Assembly: GCF_009720625.1 (NCBI RefSeq)
Contig: NZ_CP046266.1
Location: forward strand, 2,923,501-2,987,500
DNA: 64,000 nt
Reading direction: 5' to 3'
Origin: Metabacillus sediminilitoris
Lineage (GTDB): Bacteria > Bacillota > Bacilli > Bacillales > Bacillaceae
The notes under the pieces were generated by a model. That model ran no database searches and had not been told where the DNA came from. It saw only the letters and a list, made by a program, of their open reading frames with translations. The position numbers were made by a program, and so were the translations under genes. Positions 30,404-39,092 of the stretch are shown here, one piece after another. Every line of letters begins with the position of its first letter. Position 1 is the stretch's first letter.

Positions 30404-31003
30404 ATGATTGAAATCTTACTATTTATTTTAGCTTATTTACTAGGATCAATTCCCTCAGGACTAATTGTTGGAAAAGTAGGCTATGGAGTTGATATTCGTG
30501 AACATGGTAGTGGCAATTTAGGCGGTACAAATACTTTTCGAACGCTTGGAGTTAAAGCAGGTCTAATCGTTACCATATCAGATATTTTAAAAGGAACTCT
30601 TGCAGCATCATTACCAATATTATTAAATGTAGATTTACATCCATTGCTGGTTGGGATCTTTGCAGTAATTGGCCATACATATCCGATCTTTGCGAAATTC
30701 AAAGGTGGAAAAGCTGTAGCTACCTCTGCTGGATTGCTTTTGTTTAGTGAACCAATCATGTTTATTACCATGATTTTATTCTTTTTCCTAATTCTTTTTA
30801 TTACAAAATATGTATCTTTATCATCAATGCTTGCTGGTGTATACGGAATTGTATATAGCTTGTTTACAAAAGATATCCCATTAATAATCGTTATTTCCCT
30901 CTTAACGATCTTTGTTATTTATCGACATCGGGCTAATATTAAAAGAATTATGAATAAAACTGAACCAAAAGTAAAATGGTTATCTTTTAATAAAAATAAA
31001 TAA
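30404..31003 (+). CDS. plsY: Glycerol-3-phosphate acyltransferase PlsY
   Basis: 199 residues with about five to six transmembrane helices. It transfers acyl groups from acyl-phosphate to glycerol-3-phosphate, the first step of phospholipid synthesis. [11 protein letters not shown] (about 15-25), [15 protein letters not shown] (about 32-46) and [14 protein letters not shown] (about 98-111) are the three PlsY motifs. The start ATG 30404 has AAGGAG 7 bases upstream; the open frame continues further upstream without a ribosome site. It is divergent from yneT. Confidence 0.96.
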   Translation: MIEILLFILAYLLGSIPSGLIVGKVGYGVDIREHGSGNLGGTNTFRTLGVKAGLIVTISDILKGTLAASLPILLNVDLHPLLVGIFAVIGHTYPIFAKFKGGKAVATSAGLLLFSEPIMFITMILFFFLILFITKYVSLSSMLAGVYGIVYSLFTKDIPLIIVISLLTIFVIYRHRANIKRIMNKTEPKVKWLSFNKNK

Positions 31004-31154
31004 TTATCTAGTTTAACGATTTCATTTAAAGATTTAAGACCTTATTAGTTTCGATAATCATTCTTTATGTTAATATAAAATTGTAAATACAAAATAGCTT
31101 TGTTAAAAAGTTTGTCAGGTATTAATAAGTATTGAGGTACAAGGAGTGAAAACG

Positions 31155-31454
31155 TTGGAATTATTTGTTGATGATAAAGCTGCAAGCTGGTATATAAATG
31201 AATTACAGCTTCAAAAAGGTGATACTGTAAAATTTTTTGTGCGCTATGGCGGTTGTAGTAATGTCCAAAAAGGATTTTCACTTGGAGTTGTCAAGCAAGA
31301 ACCTGAAGATGTAGGTTCTAGTATCGTTGCCCAAGGTATCACTTTTTTTGTTGAAAATCGTGATTTATGGTATTTTGACAACCATAACCTGCAAGTTGAA
31401 CTTGATGAAGAAGTTGATGAACCAATATTTAACTACATAGAACCTGTAAATTAG
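31155..31454 (+). CDS. yneR: HesB/YneR family Fe-S assembly-like protein
   Basis: 99 residues with the HesB-like fold (FVDDKAASWYINEL, then VKFFVRYGGCSN). Only one Cys is retained in the middle, and the C-terminal CxC of true A-type carriers is absent, which is the YneR pattern. The role is therefore uncertain. The start is TTG 31155 with AAGGAG 9 bases upstream, since the in-frame GTG 31146 overlaps that site. A terminator follows at 31463. Confidence 0.83.
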   Translation: MELFVDDKAASWYINELQLQKGDTVKFFVRYGGCSNVQKGFSLGVVKQEPEDVGSSIVAQGITFFVENRDLWYFDNHNLQVELDEEVDEPIFNYIEPVN

Positions 31455-31462
31455 TCCAAATG

Positions 31463-31505
31463 AAGGTCAAAGTCTATATAAAAAATAGATTTTGACCTTT
31501 TTTAT
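31463..31505 (+). terminator. Terminator after yneR
   Basis: A 15-bp stem (aaggtcaaagtctat / atagattttgacctt, one wobble) is followed by TTTTT. Confidence 0.8.
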
Positions 31506-31654
31506 TAAGGATTCTAATTCACTCAATTTTCCATACATCATTCTAATGTCACGTAACTCTGCAAATGAATAGAATTGAATGTTCACATTCTTTTCCTATG
31601 TTTTTCATTACACATGATTGATCTTTACCATCTTGCGCATAAACATTTGATAAG

Positions 31655-31966
31655 TCATTTTTCATTATGTAAATTAAAACGCTTAATATGATCATCAAGT
31701 CCGTAGAATTTTAAGATTTTTAATTGTATTTCGCCTAATAAATCAAAATGTGGATAGTTATCATAATGATGAATCCAGTCTTTATTTAAGCCGAATTTTT
31801 TACCCCAATTAGCTAATTTTTCGATATCTTTACAACCTACCTTTGTTACACAGTGTGAATTCGGAAATCGATCATCTAGCCAAAAATGAGTAAGAAATGA
31901 AATTTCACCCTTTTGAACTTCTTCTTTCCACTTTGTTAACTCCTTGCGAGAAATACCAAAAGCCAC
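31655..31966 (-). CDS. yneQ: YneQ-like protein of unknown function
   Basis: 103 residues, soluble, with HFWLDDRFPNSHCVTKVGC near the middle and a His/Tyr/Asp-rich HHYDNYPHFDLLG. Matched to YneQ by synteny (directly after yneP) and length; function is unknown. The start is GTG at 31966, immediately following the yneP stop with no gap, so it is probably translated by coupling. Confidence 0.78.
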   Translation of the reverse strand: MAFGISRKELTKWKEEVQKGEISFLTHFWLDDRFPNSHCVTKVGCKDIEKLANWGKKFGLNKDWIHHYDNYPHFDLLGEIQLKILKFYGLDDHIKRFNLHNEK

Positions 31967-32383
31967 TTATTTCTTCGCCTTTTCATATGCTTCATGCCAA
32001 TCTGGGAAGCGTTTTCTAAGAGTTATTGGTTTAAATGTGTCCTTTTTTACACAAACATGACTAGATTTAGCTTGTACCGCTAATTCCCCAGCTGAGGTAT
32101 AAATTTCATAACCATAGACACTTTTTAAACCGTTATATTCATCGATCCATGTGTGAATTATTGCTATATCACCATACCGAAGTGGCTTTTTATAAGAAAT
32201 TTCAAGGTCAACAACAGGCGAAATAATCCCTTCTTCTTCCATACCTGCATAGGAAAATCCTAGGTCTTGAATTAGCTTTGTCCTGCCAACTTCCATCCAT
32301 ATTAAATAATTTGCATGATAAACGACACCCATTTGGTCAGTTTCAGCATATCGTACTTCAATTTCTTTTTTAGATACAAGCAT
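31967..32383 (-). CDS. yneP: Hotdog-fold acyl-CoA thioesterase (YneP, YbgC/4HBT type)
   Basis: 138 residues. The active-site block reads VRYAETDQMGVVYHANYL (about 9-26), the 4-hydroxybenzoyl-CoA thioesterase signature with catalytic Asp. It hydrolyses acyl-CoA thioesters; the natural substrate is unknown. I use ATG 32383, which has AAGGAGAG upstream, and not an ATG seven codons earlier. It is followed without a gap by yneQ. Confidence 0.88.
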   Translation of the reverse strand: MLVSKKEIEVRYAETDQMGVVYHANYLIWMEVGRTKLIQDLGFSYAGMEEEGIISPVVDLEISYKKPLRYGDIAIIHTWIDEYNGLKSVYGYEIYTSAGELAVQAKSSHVCVKKDTFKPITLRKRFPDWHEAYEKAKK

Positions 32384-32505
32384 GTTTTTCTCTCCTTGTT
32401 GCACACATTTTGAAAATTCTTCTAACTATCATACCATACAACAAATTATTAATGAACGAAAATGACTTTTACAAAGTATCGGAGGGTTCTAATTCACGTA
32501 ATAAA

Positions 32506-32532
32506 AAAAATCAGGCTATAGCCTGATTTTTT
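32506..32532 (-). terminator. Terminator of the sspN-tlp unit
   Basis: An 11-bp perfect stem (aaaaatcaggc / gcctgattttt) overlaps the tlp stop codon and has U-runs on both strands. Confidence 0.85.
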
Positions 32533-32776
32533 ATTGATCGTTACGATAACCATTTTCTCGTGCTTGAGCCTCATCTTTAATTTCTTCACGTAGAGCATGA
32601 ATACTTTCTTCACGACGGGCATTTTTTGCTTCGATTAATTCCCGTTCCTCTGGTGATGCAAATTGTAGTGTATCATGTGCTTCTTCAATGTTTTCAATCG
32701 TGTTTTGGACCATACTTTGAAGTTTTTCAACGTTGTCTGTACGATCATCTGGGTTTGGACGATTTTGTTTTGTCAT
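32531..32776 (-). CDS. tlp: Small acid-soluble spore protein Tlp
   Basis: 81 residues, very hydrophilic and helical. The start MTKQNRPNPDDRTDNVEKLQ and SPEERELIEAKNARREESI are typical of Tlp, a minor forespore protein made with SspN under sigma-G. GAAAGGAAGGATGC precedes the ATG. sspN lies upstream on the same strand. Confidence 0.95.
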   Translation of the reverse strand: MTKQNRPNPDDRTDNVEKLQSMVQNTIENIEEAHDTLQFASPEERELIEAKNARREESIHALREEIKDEAQARENGYRNDQ

Positions 32777-32859
32777 TATGCATCCTTCCTTTCATCATAA
32801 CCTATGGAACAATTTTAGTCTGCTATTTTGAAGGGATATTTAAACACGTTTAAAAGAAA

Positions 32860-33003
32860 TTACTCACCTTTTGTTTGCATAACTTGAGGATGATGTCCGG
32901 ACTTATCTTGCATTTTTTTTCCTTTATTTCCACCAAATCCACGTGATTTAGTTCCAATATGATTTGGGTTGAAATGTGATTGTTTATCATTTGAATTTGT
33001 CAT
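32860..33003 (-). CDS. sspN: Small acid-soluble spore protein N
   Basis: 47 residues, starting MTNSNDKQSHFNPNHIGTKS and followed by GGNKGKKMQDKSG, which matches the SspN pattern. It is found only in the forespore/spore core. GGAGGCG precedes the ATG. It is about 80 bases upstream of tlp, as in B. subtilis. Confidence 0.93.
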   Translation of the reverse strand: MTNSNDKQSHFNPNHIGTKSRGFGGNKGKKMQDKSGHHPQVMQTKGE

Positions 33004-33067
33004 TTTTATCGCCTCCTCAAAGGATAGAATACCCTTCTATAAGGTATTAAATGACTAGAAAAGCTTG

Positions 33068-33199
33068 TTAATCTAATTTCTTTAGCATTCGTTGCTCCCA
33101 TCGATCCTCAATACGTTCGAGTGCCGCTTGATCTTGTAAAAGTTGTTGTTTATTTTCCATGACTAATTCTTCAAATGTTCTTTTCTTATTTTTTCTCAA
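33068..33199 (-). CDS. FbpB-family small basic protein
   Basis: 43 residues from TTG 33199 (GGAGGTG 5 bases upstream): basic start LRKNKKRTFEELVMENKQQL, then ALERIEDRWEQRMLKKLD. It resembles the Fur-regulated basic protein FbpB family, which helps RNA-based iron-sparing in B. subtilis. I see no convincing Fur box upstream, so iron control is not shown. Sandwiched between sspN and yneN. Confidence 0.7.
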   Translation of the reverse strand: MRKNKKRTFEELVMENKQQLLQDQAALERIEDRWEQRMLKKLD

Positions 33200-33339
33200 A
33201 CTGTTCACCTCCACTTATGTAAATAGAAGGATTCCCAAAATCTTAACAATTTAATACAATTTTTAGAAAATAAATGAAAGTGTGATGATATAGATAATTT
33301 ACTTTTGAAGTATCCATTTTGTTTTATTTTCAATAAAAA

Positions 33340-33364
33340 TAGACCGAGACATATACTCGATCTA
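33340..33364 (-). terminator. Terminator of yneN
   Basis: tagaccgag / ctcgatcta stem overlaps the yneN stop codon and is followed on the minus strand by TTTTTATTG. Confidence 0.6.
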
Positions 33365-33871
33365 CTTAAGCTTTAGAAAATCTTTCATCTGTTCATAGTT
33401 CATAGCACCTATGAACTTAGTAGTTATTATTCCATTTTCATTTACAATGTACGATGTTGGATACGACATTACCTCATATTGTTTATTAATATCACCTTTT
33501 TTATCCAATAAAACAGGAAATGATAACCCAAGTTCATCGATAAATCCCTTAATAGAATCTATACTCTTTTCCGAACTTGTAAGATTGACTGCTGCAACGA
33601 CGACTTTATCGCCATAAGTATCATGGATTTTTTGCATATCAGGCATTTCGGCACGACATGGAGGGCACCAAGTTGCCCAAAAATTTATAATGACCTTTTT
33701 CCCCTTTAGACTCGATAAACTTATTTGTTCTCCTTCTAATGTCGTTAATTCAAAGTCTGGTGCAGCTTTTCCTTCTGCCACACCTACCTTTGCATCAGCA
33801 GGTGAAATGGCATGATAAATTCCGTATCCCACTAATAAAACTAATACTGAAATGGCTATTATTTTCTTCAT
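33362..33871 (-). CDS. yneN: Membrane-anchored thiol-disulfide oxidoreductase (YneN, ResA/TlpA-like)
   Basis: 169 residues. An N-terminal anchor (about 4-20) precedes a thioredoxin-fold domain facing outward. The redox motif WATWCPPC is at about 66-73 and the cis-Pro loop SYPTSYIV near 135. ResA/TlpA proteins reduce disulfides, for example in apocytochrome c. The role of YneN itself is not firmly known. The start is placed at ATG 33871 (MKKIIAISV); ATG 33880 has the same ribosome site (AAGGAGG) but at only 2 bases. Syntenic with citB. Confidence 0.87.
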   Translation of the reverse strand: MKKIIAISVLVLLVGYGIYHAISPADAKVGVAEGKAAPDFELTTLEGEQISLSSLKGKKVIINFWATWCPPCRAEMPDMQKIHDTYGDKVVVAAVNLTSSEKSIDSIKGFIDELGLSFPVLLDKKGDINKQYEVMSYPTSYIVNENGIITTKFIGAMNYEQMKDFLKLK

Positions 33872-34082
33872 TTTTATCATGACCTCCTTAACCAAAAGAA
33901 AAAATGAGCTTTATGTATATGAAAGAAATTATTACTTCTTTTATTTAATCATGGATAATTAAAAAGGACAATGTATATCACTTACTTGAATAAGCGTGTT
34001 AACCAGTAAGATTAGTTATAAGGTAGACACAGAAAACTAATTAATCAGAAGCATATTAAAGTTCTTGAGCTTTTGCTAATAG

Positions 34083-34111
34083 AAAAAAGGAGCGAAATTT
34101 CCGCTCCTTTT
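34083..34111 (-). terminator. Terminator of citB
   Basis: aaaaggagcg / cgctcctttt hairpin with a minus-strand U-run, 12 bases past the stop. Confidence 0.88.
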
Positions 34112-34122
34112 AACGATCATAA

Positions 34123-36849
34123 TTAGCCTTTTAATTTGTCACGTAATACCATTTGAAGAATTCCACCATGACGGTAGTAATCAATTTCAACTTCACTATC
34201 AAAACGAACTAATACTTCAAATTCTTTCTTGTTGCCAGCCTCATCAGTTGCTGTAACTTTTACAAAATCACGCGGCTTAACCGTTTCATCAATCTCAACT
34301 TCAATTGTTTCTTTACCTGTAAGACCTAATACATCTGCGCTTTCTCCAACTTTAAATTGAAGTGGAAGAACACCCATTAAAACTAGGTTACTACGGTGAA
34401 TACGCTCAAAGCTTTCAGCAATAACAGTTTTAATACCAAGAAGGTTTGTACCTTTAGCTGCCCAGTCACGTGAACTTCCCATTCCGTAATCTTTACCAGC
34501 TAATACAACAAGTCCAGTACCATCTTGTTTGTAATTCATACATGCATCATAAATTGATTTTACTTCACCTGTTGGCCAGAAAGTTGTATATCCGCCTTCT
34601 GTACCAGGTGCAATTTGATTTTTAATACGGATATTTGCGAACGTACCTCTCATCATAACTTCGTGGTTACCACGACGAGACCCATAAGAGTTAAATTCTC
34701 TTGGTGTTACACCATTCTCTTGTAGGTAACGACCAGCAGGTGTATCTTTACCAATTGAACCAGCAGGAGAAATATGGTCAGTTGTTACAGAATCACCAAA
34801 TTTCGCAACAACACGTAAATTAGATAATGTTTCAACTTTACCTGGCTCTGCATCTAAACCTTCAAAGAAAGGAGGGTTTTGAATGTATGTTGAAGACTCA
34901 TCCCATACATATAACGCTTCATCCGTTGTTTCAATTTCATTCCAACGAGCATTATCATCAAATACTTGCTCATATTCTTTTCTGAATAGTTCAGGTGTTA
35001 CAGTTTTGTTAACAACTTCATTGATTTCATTTGTTGAAGGCCAAATATCTTTAAAGTATACGTCTTTACCATCTTTTGTTTTACCTAAAGAATCACTTTG
35101 TAAATCAATATCTACTGTACCAGCCAATGCGTAAGCTACAACTAATGGTGGTGAAGCAAGGTAGTTGCCTTTTACAAGCGGGTGAATACGACCTTCAAAG
35201 TTACGGTTACCAGATAATACAGATGTTACTAATAAATCGTTAGCAGCTACTGCTTCTTCGATTTCATCTGCAAGAGGTCCAGAGTTACCAATACATGTTG
35301 TACAACCATAACCAACTAGATTGAAACCTAATTTTTCTAAGTGTGGTAGAAGGCCAGAGTTTTCTAGGTACCCTGTAACTACTTTTGAACCAGGTGCTAA
35401 TGATGTTTTGACGTATTTAGGAACTTCAAGACCTAATTCAACTGCTTTTTTCGCAACTAAACCTGCAGCAACTAATACGTATGGATTTGAAGTATTTGTA
35501 CAGCTTGTGATTGCCGCAATTGCAATCGCACCTGTTTTCATATTAACTTCATCACCAGTATTGAATTTAACAGTGATTTCTTTGTTAATTTCAGTAGGCT
35601 CTAAACCAAAACCTTGGTTACCTGCTGGAGCTACTAAATGCTCATGGAATGTATCCTTCATCATAGAAAGAGGAATTAAATCTTGTGGACGTTTAGGACC
35701 AGAAAGATTTGCTTCAATTTCTGATAAATTAATTTCTACAACTTTTGTAAAAATAGGATCTTCATTTTCAGGTGTGAAGAATAATCCATTTGCTTTGCAA
35801 TACTCTCCAACGATTTGAATTTGTTCTTCGTCACGGCCAGTTAAACGCATATAGTTAAGTGCTTCTTCATCAACTGGGAAGAATCCGCATGTTGCACCAT
35901 ATTCAGGAGCCATGTTTGCAATTGTCGCACGATCTGCAAGTGGAAGCTGTGCAACACCTGGACCAAAGAACTCAACAAATTTACCAACTACACCTTGTTG
36001 GCGTAATACTTGTGTTACTTTTAATGCTAAATCTGTTGCAGTTGTTCCATTTGGAAGTTCTCCAATTAATTTAACACCGATAACTTCTGGCACTGGGAAG
36101 TATGAAGGTTGTCCAAGCATTCCTGCTTCTGCTTCGATTCCACCAACACCCCATCCTAGAACACCAATACCGTTAATCATTGTTGTATGTGAATCTGTAC
36201 CAACTAATGAATCCGGGAACGCTTCATATTCACCATTTTCATTCTCAACTGCGTGAACTACATTTGCCAAGTATTCTAAGTTTACTTGGTGAACAATACC
36301 TGTTGCAGGTGGAACAGCACGATAGTTATCAAATGATTTTCTCGCCCAGCTTAAGAATTTGTAACGTTCTGCATTACGTTCAAATTCAAGGTCCATATTG
36401 AATTGTAGTGCATCTGCAGTTCCAGCTCTATCAACCTGAACGGAATGGTCAATAACTAGGTCAACTGGTATTTCCGGATTGATTTTATCAGGATCTCCAC
36501 CTAAATCAGCCATTGCTTTACGTAGTGATGCTAAATCAACGACAGCTGGAACACCTGTAAAGTCTTGTAAGATAACACGGGAAGGCTTGAATGGAACATC
36601 GATTTCCTTTTGCTCGCTTGTTCCCCATTTTGCTAGATTTTCAACATGTTCTTTCGTAATAACTCTTCCGTCTACTTGACGTAATACAGATTCTAAAAGA
36701 ACTTTTACTGAATATGGTAAACGTGAAACGTTTCCAATTCCCGCATCTTCTAATGCTTGTAATGAATAGTAATTAAATGTTTTTCCGTTTACAGTGAAGT
36801 TTTTACGTGCTTGGTAAGCATCTGTTTTTGTAGTTACTTGATTAGTCAT
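34123..36849 (-). CDS. citB: Aconitate hydratase (aconitase), AcnA/IRP type
   Basis: 908 residues, full length. It isomerises citrate to isocitrate in the TCA cycle and binds mRNA when its cluster is lost (known for B. subtilis CitB). The [4Fe-4S] ligands lie in [11 protein letters not shown] (about 450-460) and [12 protein letters not shown] (about 516-527), and the C-terminal swivel domain has [16 protein letters not shown]. It is monocistronic with its own terminator. A dyad resembling a CcpC site lies upstream. Confidence 0.97.
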   Translation of the reverse strand: MTNQVTTKTDAYQARKNFTVNGKTFNYYSLQALEDAGIGNVSRLPYSVKVLLESVLRQVDGRVITKEHVENLAKWGTSEQKEIDVPFKPSRVILQDFTGVPAVVDLASLRKAMADLGGDPDKINPEIPVDLVIDHSVQVDRAGTADALQFNMDLEFERNAERYKFLSWARKSFDNYRAVPPATGIVHQVNLEYLANVVHAVENENGEYEAFPDSLVGTDSHTTMINGIGVLGWGVGGIEAEAGMLGQPSYFPVPEVIGVKLIGELPNGTTATDLALKVTQVLRQQGVVGKFVEFFGPGVAQLPLADRATIANMAPEYGATCGFFPVDEEALNYMRLTGRDEEQIQIVGEYCKANGLFFTPENEDPIFTKVVEINLSEIEANLSGPKRPQDLIPLSMMKDTFHEHLVAPAGNQGFGLEPTEINKEITVKFNTGDEVNMKTGAIAIAAITSCTNTSNPYVLVAAGLVAKKAVELGLEVPKYVKTSLAPGSKVVTGYLENSGLLPHLEKLGFNLVGYGCTTCIGNSGPLADEIEEAVAANDLLVTSVLSGNRNFEGRIHPLVKGNYLASPPLVVAYALAGTVDIDLQSDSLGKTKDGKDVYFKDIWPSTNEINEVVNKTVTPELFRKEYEQVFDDNARWNEIETTDEALYVWDESSTYIQNPPFFEGLDAEPGKVETLSNLRVVAKFGDSVTTDHISPAGSIGKDTPAGRYLQENGVTPREFNSYGSRRGNHEVMMRGTFANIRIKNQIAPGTEGGYTTFWPTGEVKSIYDACMNYKQDGTGLVVLAGKDYGMGSSRDWAAKGTNLLGIKTVIAESFERIHRSNLVLMGVLPLQFKVGESADVLGLTGKETIEVEIDETVKPRDFVKVTATDEAGNKKEFEVLVRFDSEVEIDYYRHGGILQMVLRDKLKG

Positions 36850-36947
36850 TTACTTTCTCCCCCTTAATAAGATCAAGATCGACTCTTGTCGAAGGATGAT
36901 ACCCCGAATTTTATTAATTCTACAATAAAATTTTAATACACCTTATA

Positions 36948-36998
36948 ACATAAGTAAATAACAATGATGTTATTGATATTAATAAGTTTTACTTATGT
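36948..36998. promoter_or_regulatory. Dyad upstream of citB (possible CcpC site)
   Basis: acataagtaaa (36948-36958) and tttacttatgt (36988-36998) form an 11-bp inverted repeat with a 29-base spacer, about 100 bases upstream of citB. CcpC, the citrate-responsive LysR regulator, binds a dyad of this kind in B. subtilis. The link here is inference from position. Confidence 0.4.
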
Positions 36999-37152
36999 AA
37001 GCGTACAATTTTACTTTTTTACTATATCAAATTTTTAACTATATAGGGATAGTTTGTTCAAAAAAATATCTAAAATTTACAAAAACGTAAGTTTTTTGTA
37101 TCGTAATTTATCCTTTGACGCAAAATAGTTTTATGGGGGTGAAGTTACACTT

Positions 37153-37302
37153 ATGGCTAAACGTAAAGCAAATCACTTAATACAAGGTATGAATAATGCC
37201 AGCGCTCAAGGGGTAGGTACAGGTTATAATGAAGAGTTTTCAAATGAGCCCTTAACAGCAGCACAAAAACAAAATAATAAAAAACGCAAGAAAAATCAAT
37301 AA
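37153..37302 (+). CDS. sspO: Small acid-soluble spore protein O
   Basis: 49 residues: [20 protein letters not shown], then [17 protein letters not shown] and a basic tail. This is the SspO (formerly CotK) pattern. It is divergent from citB as in B. subtilis. GGGGGTGA precedes the ATG by about 11 bases. Expected to be made in the forespore under sigma-G. Confidence 0.95.
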   Translation: MAKRKANHLIQGMNNASAQGVGTGYNEEFSNEPLTAAQKQNNKKRKKNQ

Positions 37303-37328
37303 TATTTCTTTTAATAGTACTTAATCGG

Positions 37329-37359
37329 CAAAAAACGACGGAATTACCGTCGTTTTTTG
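37329..37359. terminator. Bidirectional terminator between sspO and the 87-residue gene
   Basis: A perfect 13-bp stem (caaaaaacgacgg / ccgtcgttttttg) between convergent genes. Confidence 0.88.
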
Positions 37360-37361
37360 TT

Positions 37362-37625
37362 TTATGTGTTCGACTGATTAACATCATTTACAATTTTTTG
37401 GAGATCTCGTTGATATTGCTCAAGTCTTTGTCTTTGTGTTTCAGATGCATTTTCTAAAGCATTATTAATTTGTTGATATGCTTCATTCACTTCTTCTGTC
37501 AAATGTTTGAGTTGTGATCCATAATCCGCTCCATCTTTCACAATATTTTCATATGCATCAAACGCATCAGTTGCGCCTTGTTGAGCGGCTTGGAAAGATT
37601 GTTGCTTGTTTTTATTGTAAGGCAT
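37362..37625 (-). CDS. Small hydrophilic protein between sspO and sspP, 87 residues
   Basis: Soluble, glutamine/asparagine-rich, strongly helical, with a likely coiled coil over residues 38-82 (LKHLTEEVNEAYQQINNALE). The ATG at 37625 follows AAAGGAATG. It sits antiparallel between two spore protein genes, which hints at a spore role. No family is recognised. Confidence 0.65.
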   Translation of the reverse strand: MPYNKNKQQSFQAAQQGATDAFDAYENIVKDGADYGSQLKHLTEEVNEAYQQINNALENASETQRQRLEQYQRDLQKIVNDVNQSNT

Positions 37626-37757
37626 TGATTGTCACATTCCTTTCATTGCATGTATAAAACCATATATTATTATGTCCTTTTCACACAAAAAATATTCACA
37701 TTTTCATATGAATGTTTTTACGAAGTTAAACCATTCTAATTGTTAGGAGGGATTAAA

Positions 37758-37904
37758 TTGACAAATAAAAATACAGGTAAAGACATGAGAAAAAACGCTC
37801 CTAAAGGGAACAATCCTGGACAACCAGAACCTCTAGATGGCTCAAAAAAAGTTAAAAACGCAAATCATACACGTCAAAAACATAATTCAAGTCACGATAT
37901 GTAA
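37758..37904 (+). CDS. sspP: Small acid-soluble spore protein P
   Basis: 48 residues from TTG 37758 (TAGGAGGG upstream): [20 protein letters not shown], then [19 protein letters not shown] and ending SHDM, closely following SspP (CotL). It is followed by a short terminator and then by a mobile repeat element. Confidence 0.95.
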   Translation: MTNKNTGKDMRKNAPKGNNPGQPEPLDGSKKVKNANHTRQKHNSSHDM

Positions 37905-37934
37905 GGAATGGGGCCTCCCCGTTCCTTTTCTTTT
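37905..37934 (+). terminator. Terminator of sspP
   Basis: ggaatgggg / ccccgttcc stem with a 3-base loop, followed by TTTTCTTTTT. Confidence 0.85.
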
Positions 37935-37940
37935 TCATTT

Positions 37941-38148
37941 AGGCTCTTTTCGTAAAGATTGTTGTTTTTAAAACGAAAACTATTTAAGGTTGATTGGAGC
38001 AGATTGCGCGACTCCTGCGGGAGCAGCGGAACAGGCGTTTACGCCAAGGAGGCTCACCGCCCGCCCCGCGGGAAAGCGAGCATCTCTCGCTGCAATCAAC
38101 CACACCGCATTACTTGGTAAATGGCAACAAAGTATGCTAAAACAGCCT
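37941..38148 (+). mobile_element. MITE-like GC-rich palindromic element, copy 1
   Basis: 208 bp with imperfect terminal inverted repeats (aggctctttt at the left, aaaacagcct at the right), flanked on both sides by the 6-base direct repeat tcattt (37935-37940 and 38149-38154). The interior is far richer in GC than the surroundings and contains several hairpins: ctcctgcgggag, ggcgtttacgcc, cccgcggg and agcgag..ctcgct. It encodes no protein. Copy 2 lies at 56915-57102 in reverse orientation. Confidence 0.85.
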
Positions 38149-38307
38149 TCATTTAAAATCATTAACTCTTGCTTCTAAGCGATTTATTCATTTAACTTTC
38201 CTTTGGACAATTTCGCTCACACAAAAAAAGATTCTGAATATTATTGGTACTGGGGGTATTTACTTTTTTGATTAAAGGGAGTTTTCGTTCGATGGAGGTC
38301 AAGCAAA

Positions 38308-38721
38308 ATGAATATGAAAAAGTGTTCAAATCCAATGAATATTGATGGAATTGAAGAATGGATGACTCAATTCTTTACAGATCCGTTTACAACCCTTCTG
38401 GATGAGCACACATTTCGAGTCGACTTATTTGAAACGAGTGAAGAATATATAATAGAAGCAGAACTAGGAGAAAAGATAAAAAAAGAAAATATTCAAATTA
38501 CGACTTGTAATGAAAAAATAAAAATCTTAGTCTGTCCTGATAATAATAATCAAGATAAAGAACAGAGTATCAATGATGAATTATCAAGGAACATTAAATT
38601 TCCATTTATAGTAGAAGAAAAAGTGATTAAAGCAACATTAGTTAACGGAATTTTAGAGATCAAAATTTGCAAAGATGGTCAATTGAATCATAAAAACATC
38701 AAAATTACGATTAATAGCTGA
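38308..38721 (+). CDS. cotM: CotM-like spore coat protein (Hsp20/alpha-crystallin family)
   Basis: 137 residues with a C-terminal alpha-crystallin beta-sandwich (FRVDLFETSEEYIIEAELGE, then KFPFIVEEKVIKATLVNGIL ending in IKITINS). CotM is a coat assembly protein in the outer spore coat of B. subtilis, and the position after sspP agrees. GATGGAGGTC precedes the ATG region. Sigma-K control is expected but I could not identify the promoter with certainty. Confidence 0.85.
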   Translation: MNMKKCSNPMNIDGIEEWMTQFFTDPFTTLLDEHTFRVDLFETSEEYIIEAELGEKIKKENIQITTCNEKIKILVCPDNNNQDKEQSINDELSRNIKFPFIVEEKVIKATLVNGILEIKICKDGQLNHKNIKITINS

Positions 38722-38773
38722 CAAAGGATCAAAAAGGAGTACCACCTTAACCTATCATATACCTTAATAGTCG

Positions 38774-38803
38774 ATCAGGAATAATACATTTTTAATTCCT
38801 GAT
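38774..38803 (+). terminator. Hairpin after cotM
   Basis: atcaggaat / attcctgat with a 12-base loop; U-run weak and displaced. Confidence 0.4.
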
Positions 38804-38823
38804 TGGCTAGGCCTTTTTACATA

Positions 38824-38850
38824 AAAATGACAGTCAATAACTGTCATTTT
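38824..38850 (-). terminator. Hairpin at end of the zinc-ribbon mini-gene
   Basis: aaaatgacagt / actgtcatttt, perfect 11-bp stem overlapping the stop of the 45-residue gene. Confidence 0.65.
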
Positions 38851-38981
38851 ATTTTATCATCATTTGATTGTTGATTTTGAACACTTATTCTTATTGGTTT
38901 AAGTTCGCGATTACCACATTGTATACAAGATATGTTTTCATCATTCAATAGCATACATTTTGCACAATAATATTTTTCCAT
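38844..38981 (-). CDS. Cys-rich mini-protein, 45 residues (zinc ribbon)
   Basis: The minus strand reads from ATG 38981 (AAAGGGGT upstream) to TGA 38844. The protein begins MEKYYCAKCMLLNDENIS and has two CxxC knuckles (CAKC at 6-9, CIQC near 19-22), then a basic/polar tail. A single zinc ribbon is predicted. The function is unknown; similar small ribbons are often unannotated in Bacillaceae. Confidence 0.65.
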   Translation of the reverse strand: MEKYYCAKCMLLNDENISCIQCGNRELKPIRISVQNQQSNDDKIK

Positions 38982-39043
38982 TAGCCAAACCCCTTTTCTA
39001 ACAATATATGTTGAAAAAGGTCGGTTGTTTCAATTAATTATTA

Positions 39044-39081
39044 ATAAAAAAATATGCTGGGAGTTTTAGCTCCCAGCATAT
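39044..39081 (-). terminator. Terminator of the glutamine synthetase gene
   Basis: A perfect 12-bp stem (atatgctgggag / ctcccagcatat), with a minus-strand U-run from the A block at 39044-39051. Confidence 0.9.
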
Positions 39082-39092
39082 CACTCAAAGAA

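Noticed and set aside
33200..33330. Fur box upstream of the FbpB-like gene
   Set aside because: No stretch approaches the inverted GATAAT hexamers; iron control is not supported by the sequence.
37990..38178. Apparent ORFs on both strands inside the GC-rich element (and the equivalents at 56918-57165)
   Set aside because: They arise from the palindromic mobile element; no ribosome sites, and the two copies would encode unrelated peptides.
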